From NCBI GenBank assembly GCA_003223325.1, contig QHYS01000015.1, positions 25,091-89,090 of the forward strand: a stretch of DNA of 64,000 nucleotides, given 5' to 3'. Below the pieces are notes generated by a model. The model had not been told where the DNA came from. It saw only the letters and a list, made by a program, of their open reading frames with translations, and searched no databases. The position numbers were made by a program, and so were the translations under genes. The number at the start of each line of letters is the position of its first letter. Position 1 is the first letter of the stretch. The stretch comes from Acidobacteriota bacterium. GTDB lineage: Bacteria > Acidobacteriota > Terriglobia > Acidiferrales > UBA7541. This document shows, piece by piece, positions 7,609-16,523 of this stretch.

Positions 7609-8286
7609 GTGATCATTCCCTGCATCGATCTTCAGGCCGGCCGTGCCGTACAACTGATCCGCGGACGCAAACTGCGCCTGGCTGTTGAGGATGTTTTTGG
7701 CCTCCTGGACCGCTTTCGAGATTATTCCCTACTTCACGTCATTGACTTGGACGCCGCCATGGGCCGCGGGAGCAATGCGCGGCTGGTCGGCCAGCTCTGC
7801 CGCAGAGCTCCCATGCGCGTGCGCGTAGGCGGCGGCATCCGTACGGCGGCACGCGCGAAGCGCATTCTTGCCGTCGGCGCGGAAAAGGTGATCATAGGCA
7901 GCGCTGCATTTCGGGACGGAGGCGTAAATCGTGGTTTTCTTTCCCGCCTGGTCGCAAAAGTAGGAAGGAAACGAATCATCGTCGCTGTGGATACACAAGG
8001 CGGGCGGATTCTAGTGCGGGGATGGCGGGAAAAGCTGAGTCTTACTCCGGATAAGGTCTTCTCTGAGTTAGAGTCTTACGCCTCCGAGTTTCTGTGTACC
8101 TACGTAGACGCTGAAGGCACCATGCGCGGGACAAGCCTGCGCTGGTTTCGTCAACTCCGAAAGGCTACGGGTCTGCCGATTACCGCGGCAGGAGGCATTC
8201 GCAGCGCACGCGAAGTCCGTCAACTGGAGCAGCTGGGAATGAATGCGGCGGTAGGCATGGCGCTGTACTTGAACCGTTTGCGATAA
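7609..8286 (+). CDS. hisA: ProFAR isomerase HisA
   Basis: Isomerises ProFAR to PRFAR, an Amadori rearrangement, in a (beta-alpha)8 barrel. Catalytic Asp 8 lies in 'IIPCIDLQAGRAVQLIRG' and the second Asp in 'VAVDTQGGR'. Phosphate sites 'VGGGIRT' and 'AAGGIRSAREV' are present. At 225 residues it is slightly shorter than usual (~240). It starts at GTG and is the only gene of the operon separated by a real gap (45 bases) from its neighbour. It is placed last, unlike the common hisH-hisA-hisF order. Confidence 0.92.
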   Translation: MIIPCIDLQAGRAVQLIRGRKLRLAVEDVFGLLDRFRDYSLLHVIDLDAAMGRGSNARLVGQLCRRAPMRVRVGGGIRTAARAKRILAVGAEKVIIGSAAFRDGGVNRGFLSRLVAKVGRKRIIVAVDTQGGRILVRGWREKLSLTPDKVFSELESYASEFLCTYVDAEGTMRGTSLRWFRQLRKATGLPITAAGGIRSAREVRQLEQLGMNAAVGMALYLNRLR

Positions 8287-8288
8287 TG

Positions 8289-8345
8289 CCAGAACTCCGC
8301 TCTATGTGGCTCAGATGAAATGGTTTACACGGACTTCTGGAGTTT
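8289..8345 (+). terminator. Possible terminator after hisA
   Basis: CCAGAACTCCG (8289-8299) pairs with CGGACTTCTGG (8330-8340) at ten of eleven positions across a 30-base loop, followed by AGTTTTC. The long loop and short T run make this weak. Confidence 0.35.
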
Positions 8346-8440
8346 TCACTTCCCCCCAATAATGATCCTGTTACAATGAAAGGGTAGGTTGCGGCACGGG
8401 TTTGATCGTGGTCTCTCCCGTCCTCTTAGGTTTTCTCCGC

Positions 8441-9124
8441 ATGAAACGTTACGGTGATCATCGCATTCCCGGACGGCTTTTTGTTGTCGAAGGCATTGAT
8501 GGCTCCGGCAAGTCGACGCAGTTGATGCTACTGCATCAATGGCTCAAGGCCGAAGGCTATGGAGTTGTGTTTAGCGAGTGGAACTCTTCGCCGCTGGTCA
8601 AAGACACAACCAAGCGAGGCAAAAAGAAGCAACTCCTGACGCCGGCGACCTTCAGCCTCATCCACGCCACTGATTTTGCCGACCGCACCGAACGTAATAT
8701 CATTCCCCTACTCAAAGCCGGCGCCGTAGTGCTCTGCGATCGATATATCTACACGGCCTTTGCGCGCGACGCGAGCCGGGGCATGGATGCGGAGTGGATT
8801 CGCGAACTCTACGCATTCGCGGTGAGGCCGACGGTCGCCTTTTACTTCCGTGTGCCTCTCGAGGTCGCTATGAAGCGGATCAGCGATGCTCGCGTTGGAT
8901 TCAAATTTTACGAAGCCGGCATGGATCTGGGCCTGAGCGACGATCCGGACGAAAGCTTCCGCCTCTTTCAGGGACGCATCCTGGAGGAATACGACAAGAT
9001 GATCCCGGAATTCGGGCTCACTGTGATTGATGCCACCTTGCCCATCGAAACCCAGCAGCAGGAGATGCGTCTTATGGTTTTGGCCAAATTGACTCAGGCG
9101 AAGCAACTTCGGGTGGCCCCATGA
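8441..9124 (+). CDS. Thymidylate-kinase-like P-loop kinase, first of a tandem pair
   Basis: A 227-residue protein with the thymidylate kinase fold: P-loop 'EGIDGSGKSTQL' near residue 16, 'TDFADRTERNIIPLL', and the DR[YH] motif 'LCDRYIYTAFARDASRG' near 98. The lid region 'VGFKFYEAGMDLGLSDDPDESF' departs from standard Tmk. Family knowledge suggests dTMP or another nucleotide as substrate. The neighbours (CHAD, Ppx, SixA) suggest a polyphosphate link, also because PPK2 enzymes share this fold. I use ATG 8441; the upstream TTG/GTG of the ORF track have no better ribosome site. It overlaps the next gene by four bases. Confidence 0.8.
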   Translation: MKRYGDHRIPGRLFVVEGIDGSGKSTQLMLLHQWLKAEGYGVVFSEWNSSPLVKDTTKRGKKKQLLTPATFSLIHATDFADRTERNIIPLLKAGAVVLCDRYIYTAFARDASRGMDAEWIRELYAFAVRPTVAFYFRVPLEVAMKRISDARVGFKFYEAGMDLGLSDDPDESFRLFQGRILEEYDKMIPEFGLTVIDATLPIETQQQEMRLMVLAKLTQAKQLRVAP

Positions 9125-9900
9125 AAGAAAGCTACGGAGTCAGATTGCCGGGCCTGGAACTGGACGACCTCGTCGGCAAGCTGATCGTTCTGGAAGGGAC
9201 GGACGGCGTGGGGCGCTCCACCCAAATCCGGCTGCTCAAGGAATGGCTGGAACAGCAAGGCCATGCGGTCCTGGATACGGGGCTAACCCGCTCCGGACTT
9301 GTCGGCAAGGGCATCAAGCGAGCCAAGGAAGGGCATACCCTCGGCCGCATCACACTTACCCTCTTCTACGCAACGGACTTCGCCGACCGCCTCGAAAACG
9401 AGATCGTGCCGGCGCTGCGCGCGGGCTTTGTGGTGCTCACCGACCGCTACATCTATTCGCTGATGGCGCGTTCTATGGTTCGGGGGCTAGATTCGGTTTG
9501 GGTGCGCAATATCCATCGCTTTGCTCCAAAGCCGGACGCCGTTTTCTACCTGCGCATCAGCGTCGACGAACTCATTCCCCGCGCGGTATTCACCCGCGGA
9601 TTTGATTACTGGGAATCCGGCATGGACCTCTACTCGGCAGAGGACATGTACGATAGCTTCAGGAAATATCAGGCCGCCCTACTGCAACAATTCGATCAGC
9701 TGGCGGAGGAGTTCAGTTTCGACGTAATTGATGCGCGACCCGAACCTCGGGTGATATTCGAACAGCTGAAGGCCGGGATCGATAGGATCCTCACCCCTCC
9801 GGTAGGGCGAGCGGCACTTGCCATACCCAGCGGCGCGCCAGAGACAGGCGAGGAAGTGGCGGTAGAGGCTGCAATAGAAGAGCGGCGCAAGCGGGCATAA
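9121..9900 (+). CDS. Thymidylate-kinase-like protein with altered P-loop, second of the pair
   Basis: Paralogue of the preceding gene (shared 'ATDFADR', 'DRYIY', 'YWESGMDL' against 'YEAGMDL'). Its 259 residues include an Ala/Glu-rich tail after about 215. The P-loop reads 'EGTDGVGRSTQI', so the lysine that normally contacts the phosphates is arginine. 'VLTDRYIYSLMARSMVRG' keeps the DR[YH] motif. The pair is translationally coupled (ATGA), so the products may form a heteromer in which this subunit is weakly active or structural. Substrate unknown; a housekeeping Tmk role is unlikely for this copy. Confidence 0.75.
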   Translation: MKESYGVRLPGLELDDLVGKLIVLEGTDGVGRSTQIRLLKEWLEQQGHAVLDTGLTRSGLVGKGIKRAKEGHTLGRITLTLFYATDFADRLENEIVPALRAGFVVLTDRYIYSLMARSMVRGLDSVWVRNIHRFAPKPDAVFYLRISVDELIPRAVFTRGFDYWESGMDLYSAEDMYDSFRKYQAALLQQFDQLAEEFSFDVIDARPEPRVIFEQLKAGIDRILTPPVGRAALAIPSGAPETGEEVAVEAAIEERRKRA

Positions 9901-9924
9901 CAGATCAAACGCGCCATAGAGATC

Positions 9925-10956
9925 ATGAGCCAGGACGACCAGGACGAGGTTCACGTTTCCCCGGCATCGCAATCCTTGGAGCGGTCCATGCGCCGTGCGC
10001 TGGGCAACCATAAGCGCGCGCAAAAGAACCTGAAGACAGACCCGGTCCACGATTTCCGTGTCGCTTTACGGCGCTGCCGCTCCCTGGCCGAAGGTTTTTC
10101 TGCCATCGATCCTGACCCTGTCTGGCGGCGGCTGCGAAAGGCATCCAAGCAGATACAGAGCGGACTTTCCGACTTGCGAGACGTGCAAGTATTGCAGGCC
10201 TGGCTGAGGCCTCTGCGCTTAACCGGGGGTCCCGCCGGCAAGGCCTTGGCCTCGCATTTCAAAAAACAGGAACGCCGCGCTCGGCGGGAGGCCCGCAGCT
10301 CGCTAAAATCCTTTCCTCGCAAACGATGGAAGCGCTGGTCACGCCGGCTGCCCGCTAGGGCCGAACTCATCCCGGTGAACGAGCGGCGACTGGCCCAACT
10401 GGTCCTTGAGCAATTGTCCCGCGTCATCGATCTGCACGAGCGCTGGACCAAGGAACCAAGCGCCGAGACTTGGCACGAATTGCGCGTCACGGTAAAGCGC
10501 TTGCGCTACCTGGTCGAGAGTTTCCTGCCGCAAAAGAGCGAGGCCTGGGGCGCGGAACTCGAGCGCGCTCAGGACCTTCTCGGAGAAGGGCACGATCTCG
10601 ATGTGATGCACGATCTGCTCGTGGAGCTCTCGCACAAGAGATCCTTACCCAAACTGGCGGTATCGAGGTCTCTGCGGCGCGTAGACACTGCAGCGCGGAA
10701 GAGGCGGAAGGAATACGTTGCGCTCGTCTCCCAACCGCCGCATCGAAACGGCAAAGGCTCCAGTGTGGATAACGCCGCCGACACTAGCCCGCAAAAGCTA
10801 TGGGATCGCTGGCGGACCGAGCTCGCATGCATGGCTTCGATCACTCGCCAAGGCGGCGAAGAATCCTCGAGGTCAGCACCCAGAAGAGCGTTGCGCGTAA
10901 GGGCGAGGGCGAGTCGATATCCACACAGGCCACGCCGGATTTCTTCAGCGCCGTGA
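9925..10956 (+). CDS. CHAD domain protein
   Basis: The CHAD domain is a helical bundle with conserved histidines and many basic residues that binds inorganic polyphosphate. The two conserved helices are visible: 'VHDFRVALRRCRSLAEGF' near residue 41 and 'WHELRVTVKRLRYLVESF' near residue 180. Numerous Arg/Lys residues surround 'KKQERRARREARSS'. No CYTH domain is attached. The last ~40 residues are Arg/Ser-rich and overlap the convergent sixA gene by 116 bases, so the C-terminus may not be conserved. It follows the Tmk-like pair by 24 bases in the same direction, probably one transcript. Confidence 0.88.
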   Translation: MSQDDQDEVHVSPASQSLERSMRRALGNHKRAQKNLKTDPVHDFRVALRRCRSLAEGFSAIDPDPVWRRLRKASKQIQSGLSDLRDVQVLQAWLRPLRLTGGPAGKALASHFKKQERRARREARSSLKSFPRKRWKRWSRRLPARAELIPVNERRLAQLVLEQLSRVIDLHERWTKEPSAETWHELRVTVKRLRYLVESFLPQKSEAWGAELERAQDLLGEGHDLDVMHDLLVELSHKRSLPKLAVSRSLRRVDTAARKRRKEYVALVSQPPHRNGKGSSVDNAADTSPQKLWDRWRTELACMASITRQGGEESSRSAPRRALRVRARASRYPHRPRRISSAP

Positions 10957-11335
10957 ATGGCGCTGTTGCCTTCAGCGCGTGCGCAATGAATTCGTCCACA
11001 TGCGGCGCATGCCCGAAGCAGATCACTTCCCCTCCTAGCCGGCCGAGCTCTTCCGCCAGCCGAGCCGGTTTCGCCTCGGGCTTGAGCGCGTCTGTGGTGC
11101 GAAGCTGCTTGGGATCGAGACCCAGAACCTCGCAGACGACCTCGCCGGTCTGCACGGCGCGCACGTAAGGGCTGGTTAGAAGCGCAGCGGGTTTGACCCG
11201 CAATGCCCGCAGTCCGCGCGCGGCGGCGCGAGTACGCTGAATTCCCTTGGGTGTGAGATAACGGTCTGGATCCGGAGGGCAATCGGGGTCTTCTCGGTCG
11301 ATGGCGATGCCGTGTCGCATCAGGTAAAGGCGCAT
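10841..11335 (-). CDS. sixA: SixA-type phosphohistidine phosphatase
   Basis: Histidine phosphatase (phosphoglycerate mutase superfamily) of the short SixA type. 'MRLYLMRHGIA' carries the catalytic RHG at the very start. 'LLTSPYVRAVQTGEVV' and 'VICFGHAPHVDEF' supply the second arginine and histidine. E. coli SixA removes phosphate from phosphohistidine proteins; in this setting the target is unknown. I start at ATG 11335, giving 164 residues as usual for the family; upstream ATGs at 11368 and 11401 are possible. It lies 123 bases downstream of ppx on the same strand, and its 3' end runs 116 bases into the convergent CHAD gene. Confidence 0.86.
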   Translation of the reverse strand: MRLYLMRHGIAIDREDPDCPPDPDRYLTPKGIQRTRAAARGLRALRVKPAALLTSPYVRAVQTGEVVCEVLGLDPKQLRTTDALKPEAKPARLAEELGRLGGEVICFGHAPHVDEFIAHALKATAPFTALKKSGVACVDIDSPSPLRATLFWVLTSRILRRLGE

Positions 11336-11458
11336 AGTTTTTCCCGGGGCTTCTTCGTCTTCACCCATTGGCTCCGGTTTGTCACGCTGCTGTGCAACCA
11401 TAACCTAATCTTAGATGCTTTGGGATCATCAAAACGGTGAGCAGGCAAGGGGCAGTCG

Positions 11459-13057
11459 TCACGCTGCGGAACGTCCAGCGATGAGCCCGTTGCGCCGCGC
11501 CGCGTTTCCATTTTGAATACGCCGTACACAAGCGAATCGCAGGGGCAGGCCAAACTCCCTTTCAAAGAATTTGGATTTGCGTCGCAGCTCGCGAAGATTC
11601 ACCTGGGCCTCGGAAGTTGTGGCCATGCGTATCAGAATCGTTCTGCGCTGAATCTTCGCGTCCACGCGGCGCACCGCCTGCGTTCCCCCCGCATCCAGCG
11701 CCACCGCGATGCGCAGCAGCGCGGCCAACTGCTGCACGCGCGTGCGGTCCGCGCCGGCAAGCGAACTATAGAGCCGATGGTGGAGGTCGGGCCTAGATTC
11801 ACCATGATAGCGCACCAGGCAGGCCACCACGGCCTGCTGGTGCTTGCTGAGCCCCGGAATGTCCGCATGCCGCACCAGATATTCGCCATGCTTATGGTGC
11901 CCGCGTGCATTCACCGCGACGCCGATGTCGTGCAAAAGCGCTCCCAATTCAAGCGTGACCCGCTGCGCGGAGGGCAGTTCGTGAACAGGCGCCAGCTGAT
12001 CAAAAAGCTGCGCCGCCAGCCGGCGCACATGCTCGCAATGGCCGGTATCGGAGTGCATCCGCGCGGCAAAGCGACGTGCCTGCTGGCGTAAGGCCTCCGC
12101 CCTCTCATCATGAGCACTCGCCGGACCAAAATGGGCAGTCGCCAGTTCATGCAGCACTCCTTCGCGAACGCCCACCCCGGGAATAATCATTTGCCGCACG
12201 TCCAGCAGCTCCGCGAGCCTGATGAACAAAACCGCCGCTACGCCCATGACCTCGGCGCGATCGCGTCGCACTCCAAAACTATCCATGCGGCCGTCCACGT
12301 CGAGCCGCAGGATCTCCCAGAGCATCTCCCGCAGGCGGCGGAGATTCAGGGTATTGAAACCGGCCAAGCGCGGACCCGGAGCGACCCGAGCGAGCGCCTC
12401 CGCATTGCCGCCGCAAGCGACTGCGGCGCTGCGCCCGACCTCCATCGAGCCTCGAAGCTGAGACTGCAACACCGAACTAATGTGCGCTTGCAACTCACCC
12501 AAAGCCTCCGGCGTAAACGGCCCGGCGAGATTAAATTGCTCCATGAGACGAACCGTGCCGAGCGGAAGCGCGAATCCTCGGTCGATTTTTCTCCCGCGCA
12601 GGAAACTCATCTCCAGGCTGCCGCCACCCAGATCGAGAATCAATCGGGGAGCAAAACGTCCTGCCGATACCCCGAATACTGCCTCGCGGACGAGCCGCGC
12701 CTCTTCCGCCGCACTTATGGCTACGAGCTCGATGCCGGCCTCGCGGTAGATTCGCGAAATCAGGGCATCACGATTGACGGCTTCGCGCATGGCGCTGGTG
12801 GCGACGGCCGAGTATCCATCCACTTCGTAGCGGTCGAGCAGGCTCCGGAAATGCAGAAAGGCTTCGACCGCCCGTGACATCGTGCGCGGGTCCAGTCTTT
12901 TTCTCGTGAATACGTTATGACCCAGCCGAACCGACCAGCGCGCGCTTGCAAGTTCGCGTATCTCCGTGGCCGAGCTGGCGCGCGCTACTACCGCGCGGAT
13001 CGCGTTCGAGCCCGCGTCAAGCGCAGCGATCACCAGCGGCGATGGGGTTAATGGCAT
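11459..13057 (-). CDS. ppx: Ppx/GppA phosphatase with C-terminal HD domain
   Basis: Exopolyphosphatase or pppGpp phosphohydrolase. The 532 residues begin with the actin-like ASKHA ATPase fold ('IAALDAGSNAIRAVVAR', 'VATSAMREAVN', 'ISAAEEARLVREAVFG', 'LILDLGGGSLEMSF'). From about residue 350 there is an HD-type domain with 'HCEHVRRLAAQLF' and 'GALLHDIGVAVNARGHHKHGEYLV'. Ppx/GppA plus HD is the usual long architecture. The sequence cannot separate polyphosphate from pppGpp as substrate, but CHAD next door and PPK2 elsewhere in the window favour polyphosphate. The ATG is preceded by AGGTG; sixA follows. Confidence 0.92.
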   Translation of the reverse strand: MPLTPSPLVIAALDAGSNAIRAVVARASSATEIRELASARWSVRLGHNVFTRKRLDPRTMSRAVEAFLHFRSLLDRYEVDGYSAVATSAMREAVNRDALISRIYREAGIELVAISAAEEARLVREAVFGVSAGRFAPRLILDLGGGSLEMSFLRGRKIDRGFALPLGTVRLMEQFNLAGPFTPEALGELQAHISSVLQSQLRGSMEVGRSAAVACGGNAEALARVAPGPRLAGFNTLNLRRLREMLWEILRLDVDGRMDSFGVRRDRAEVMGVAAVLFIRLAELLDVRQMIIPGVGVREGVLHELATAHFGPASAHDERAEALRQQARRFAARMHSDTGHCEHVRRLAAQLFDQLAPVHELPSAQRVTLELGALLHDIGVAVNARGHHKHGEYLVRHADIPGLSKHQQAVVACLVRYHGESRPDLHHRLYSSLAGADRTRVQQLAALLRIAVALDAGGTQAVRRVDAKIQRRTILIRMATTSEAQVNLRELRRKSKFFEREFGLPLRFACVRRIQNGNAARRNGLIAGRSAA

Positions 13058-13283
13058 GGAGGGACACCTAGAAGAAGATGTCTAGAGGAAAGACTGCCGA
13101 CTCGAAGTGCAGCAGCGAACCTGAACCGATTCAGCGACGCCTCCCTGCCCGAGGAACCGTCCACGCAGCAAATCCTCGAGCGGCAACGCCTGCGGCCGCA
13201 ACGCGTTCAGAATAACACTCCTACAAAGCCGCGATATTAAAATTTGTTCACAGACGTGTTTGAGTTACGGGGGCAGAATGCGA

Positions 13284-14573
13284 TCAGGGCCGAATCGCCG
13301 CGAGACTCTCGCGGCAGGCGACGACTGTGCGGCGTATATCGTCATCGCCGTGTGCCGCAGAGACGAATAGCGCCTCGAATTGCGAGGGAGGTATGAGGAT
13401 TTTCCGGCGCAGCATCTCCTGAAAGAACGACGCGAAGCGGCGCGTATCGGATCTCTTTGCGGCAGCATAGTTCTCAACTGGGCCTACGGTGAAAAATAAT
13501 GTCAGCAGTGACCCCGCACGAGCCACGTGGCCGGCGACGCCCGAGTCAGAAAGAGCTTGCCGCATGCCGTCCGCGAGAATCTTGGCCTTTCGCTCTAGGG
13601 AATCGTAGAAGCCAACCGACGCGAGGCGCTTCAGAGTCTCGATACCCGCTCGCATGGCCAGGGGATTGCCCGATAGCGTGCCCGCCTGATAGACCGGGCC
13701 CAACGGAGCAATTTGCTCCATCAATTCTCGACGTCCTCCGTAGGCGGCGACCGGCAGACCGCCGCCAATGATCTTGCCCAACGTGGTCAGGTCCGGCTCG
13801 ATACCAAAAAGATTTTGCGCTCCCCCAAAGCACAGCCGGAAGCCGGTGATGACTTCATCGAAAATGAGCAGCGCACCATGGTGCCGCGTCAATTCGCGCA
13901 CTTCGGAAAGAAAACCGTCTAACGGCGGAACCAGGCCCATATTCGCCGCCACGGGCTCGACAATTACAGCTGCTATGTCGTGTCCGTGGCTCTCGAACAG
14001 GCGCTCAACTGCCTCCAGATCGTTGTAGGGCGCATCGAGCGTCAGTTCCGCCAGCGCCTCCGGAACCCCTGGAGAAGCCGCGATGCCCAAAGTTGCCAGC
14101 CCGGAACCCGCCTTGGCGAGAAAGCTGTCGCCATGTCCGTGGTAACCGCCCTCAAACTTAACGATGAAATTTCGGCCGGTCGCCGCCCGCGCCAAACGAA
14201 CCGCGCTCATGGTTGCCTCGGTGCCCGAACTTACAAAACGCACGCGCTCCATCGAGGGTAGGGATTTTTGAAGCATCTCCGCCAATTCGATCTCGAGCTC
14301 GGTGGTCATGCCATAGCTTGTGCCGAGCGCATCCTGCTCCGCCAAAGCAGCCGTGATTTCCTGGTGAGCGTGTCCCAAAATCAGGGCGCCCCAGGAGCAG
14401 ATGAAATCGGTATAGGCATTGCCGTCCACATCCCAGACCTGGGCTCCCTGCGCGCGGTCCACGATGATGGGCGTGCCGCCCACTGCGCCGAAAGCGCGCA
14501 CGGGACTATTGACGCCGCCCACCAGTACGCGGCGGGCGCGGTCAAAAGCCTTTTGCGAACGGCTGTGCTCCAT
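13284..14573 (-). CDS. hemL: Glutamate-1-semialdehyde 2,1-aminomutase HemL
   Basis: PLP enzyme making 5-aminolevulinate from glutamate-1-semialdehyde, the second step of the C5 heme route. Visible landmarks are 'GGVNSPVRAFGAVGG', 'FEGGYHGHGDSFLAKAGSG', 'LIFDEVITGFR' and the PLP-lysine region 'TTLGKIIGGGLPVAAYGG'. The internal ATG 14573 gives 429 residues, the usual size, and removes 19 unconserved residues of the ORF. Last gene of the minus-strand hem cluster, about 135 bases after hemB, with a GAAGAATCTCTC-type repeat between them. Confidence 0.96.
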   Translation of the reverse strand: MEHSRSQKAFDRARRVLVGGVNSPVRAFGAVGGTPIIVDRAQGAQVWDVDGNAYTDFICSWGALILGHAHQEITAALAEQDALGTSYGMTTELEIELAEMLQKSLPSMERVRFVSSGTEATMSAVRLARAATGRNFIVKFEGGYHGHGDSFLAKAGSGLATLGIAASPGVPEALAELTLDAPYNDLEAVERLFESHGHDIAAVIVEPVAANMGLVPPLDGFLSEVRELTRHHGALLIFDEVITGFRLCFGGAQNLFGIEPDLTTLGKIIGGGLPVAAYGGRRELMEQIAPLGPVYQAGTLSGNPLAMRAGIETLKRLASVGFYDSLERKAKILADGMRQALSDSGVAGHVARAGSLLTLFFTVGPVENYAAAKRSDTRRFASFFQEMLRRKILIPPSQFEALFVSAAHGDDDIRRTVVACRESLAAIRP

Positions 14574-14650
14574 TTCCGGGATACTTCCCACGCCGATTCC
14601 CTCCGCCGTGTCCCCTCGCCAAGGGATCAAACAGCCTTTCGCGCTCTTAG

Positions 14651-14674
14651 GAGCGCAGCGACGAAGAATCTCTC
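14651..14674. repeat. Copy of the GAAGAATCTCTC intergenic repeat
   Basis: The hemB-hemL gap contains GAGCGCAGCGACGAAGAATCTCTC, the same core seen at 38193-38280, 41963-41994 and 43064-43099. A single half-site here, without a visible inverted arm. Confidence 0.5.
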
Positions 14675-14708
14675 AGTTGCCAAGCTTAACGAGCCGGAGA
14701 GCTAGCTC

Positions 14709-15686
14709 TTAGCAAGCCTTAGTCCATCGCGCCACGTCCTTGGCATGATACGTCAGCACGATCTCTGCGCCGGCTCGTTGAATCGCCGTCAGAACTTCCA
14801 GCACGATTCGCTTTTCATCCAGCCAGCCATTGCGCGCGGCGGCTTTGACCATCGCGTATTCGCCGCTTACGTTGTAGGCGCCTAGGGGGACGTCAAAACG
14901 GTCCCGAACCTGGCGAATGATGTCCAAATAAGGGAGCGCCGGTTTGACCATGATGATGTCCGCGCCTTCCTCCAAATCAAGCGCCACTTCCTGCAGGGCC
15001 TCTCGCGCATTTGCCGGATCCATTTGATAGCTGCGCCGGTCCCCAAACTGAGGCGCCGATTGCGCCGCCTCCCGAAAGGGTCCGTAAAATCCGGAACAAT
15101 ATTTAGCGGCGTAAGAAAATATCGGCAGATGCGAGAATCCATGAGAGTCAAGGGCCTGCCGAATCGCTGCTACTCGCCCATCCATCATGTCCGAAGGTGC
15201 CACCATATCAGCGCCCGCACGCGCGTGAGATAGCGCCTCCTCGGCAAGCAGCTTCAGCGTCGGATCATTGGCCACTTCGCCATTTTCGATCACGCCGCAG
15301 TGTCCGTGGCTTGTGTACTCGCACAGGCAGACGTCGGTAATCACCACCAGATTGAGGTTGGCGCGGCGAATCGCCTGGATCGCCCGTTGCACCACACCGC
15401 TCGGCGAAGAAGCCTCCGATCCATGCTCGTCTTTGTGTTCGGGAATGCCAAAGAGGATCACTCCAGGAATTCCCAATCCTTCGACCTCGCGGCATTCCTC
15501 CAGCAGTTGATCAACTGACTGTTGATAGACTCCAGGCATCGAGCTGATCTCCATGCGCGTCGCATTGCCCGGCCCGACGAACATGGGATAAACGAAGCCG
15601 CTGGTGGAAAGGCGCGTTTCGCGCGTCATGCCGCGCAGGGCCTCGGTGCGCCGCAGGCGTCGCGGTCGTTGTACTGGAAATGCCAT
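14709..15686 (-). CDS. hemB: Porphobilinogen synthase HemB
   Basis: Condenses two 5-aminolevulinates into porphobilinogen. The 325-residue protein has the catalytic zinc cysteines in '[15 protein letters not shown]', '[13 protein letters not shown]', '[17 protein letters not shown]' with the first lysine, and the Schiff-base lysine in '[13 protein letters not shown]'. The three-cysteine motif marks a zinc-dependent enzyme rather than the magnesium-only type. It follows hemD by 12 bases. Confidence 0.97.
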   Translation of the reverse strand: MAFPVQRPRRLRRTEALRGMTRETRLSTSGFVYPMFVGPGNATRMEISSMPGVYQQSVDQLLEECREVEGLGIPGVILFGIPEHKDEHGSEASSPSGVVQRAIQAIRRANLNLVVITDVCLCEYTSHGHCGVIENGEVANDPTLKLLAEEALSHARAGADMVAPSDMMDGRVAAIRQALDSHGFSHLPIFSYAAKYCSGFYGPFREAAQSAPQFGDRRSYQMDPANAREALQEVALDLEEGADIIMVKPALPYLDIIRQVRDRFDVPLGAYNVSGEYAMVKAAARNGWLDEKRIVLEVLTAIQRAGAEIVLTYHAKDVARWTKAC

Positions 15687-15698
15687 ACCCCCCTCCCG

Positions 15699-16523
15699 TC
15701 ACACGGCTTCTGTTGTGGACCCGCCGCGCTTGATTTCGGGTGCCGAAAAATGCCGCTCCAGAGCCGCTACAAGCGAGTATGCGGTTGCCTCATCCGCTTC
15801 TACAGCTACCGGTAACCCCGCACCTCGAATCGCTTTTGCCGTCACCGGCCCGACCGCCGCGAAGGCGACGCCCGAACTCCATTTGGCTAGGCCCTCAGCC
15901 CCGATGAGACTCTGAAATTCATGGAAAGCCGAAGGACTGAAAAATGTGACCGCGTCAGCCTGCCCGTTAAGCATCGACTCGATTAGGCTGCGATCAAATG
16001 TTTCCGGCCCGGCCGTCCTGTAGGCAACTACCTCCGTGACATTGGCCGCAGCCTTCCGGAGCAGCGAGGGCAACTCCTCGCCGGCGCGGTCACTTCGCGG
16101 CAGCAGAACCCTCTTTCCCGCAACTGCTTCGCCCAGCCCCGCGGCAAGTCCCGCTCCGCTAAATTCCGCCGGGACAAACGACACTCGCAAGCCTTCCTTC
16201 TCGAGAGCCAACCGCGTCGCCGAACCCACCGCAGCGATTTCTTTGCCCTTGACGGTCGGTGGATATCCCAGTGCGCGGCATCGTCCGAGAAAAAACGTCA
16301 CGGCGTTCGCGCTGGTGAAAATTAACCAGTCAAACTGTTCGAGCGATCGAATGGCGCAGTCGAGTTCATGAGTATTCTCAGGCTCCACAAAACGGACGAG
16401 AGGAAGCAAGATCACCTCTGCGCCCAATTCCTCCAATCGCTGGCGCAACTCTTTCGACAGCGCCGACGCGCGCGTAACCACAATGCGCTTTCCCTCGAGC
16501 GTTCGAGATTTAACTGTGTTCAA
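15699..16523 (-). CDS. hemD: Uroporphyrinogen-III synthase HemD
   Basis: Closes and inverts ring D of hydroxymethylbilane. HemD is poorly conserved, but the two-lobed pattern is visible: 'GKRIVVTRASALSKEL' at the start of lobe one, 'DWLIFTSANAVTFFL', 'VLLPRSDRAGEELPSLL' and 'ADAVTFFSPSAFHEF'. 'GPVTAKAIRGAGLPVAVEA' is near the end. The ORF track extends into hemC. I place the start at TTG 16523 (14-base overlap with hemC), which removes 50 unconserved residues; no good ribosome site is seen, so the start is uncertain. 274 residues. Confidence 0.88.
   Translation of the reverse strand: MNTVKSRTLEGKRIVVTRASALSKELRQRLEELGAEVILLPLVRFVEPENTHELDCAIRSLEQFDWLIFTSANAVTFFLGRCRALGYPPTVKGKEIAAVGSATRLALEKEGLRVSFVPAEFSGAGLAAGLGEAVAGKRVLLPRSDRAGEELPSLLRKAAANVTEVVAYRTAGPETFDRSLIESMLNGQADAVTFFSPSAFHEFQSLIGAEGLAKWSSGVAFAAVGPVTAKAIRGAGLPVAVEADEATAYSLVAALERHFSAPEIKRGGSTTEAV

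Noticed and set aside
12110-12877. 255-aa plus-strand ORF
   Set aside because: Antisense of ppx, whose motifs are intact.
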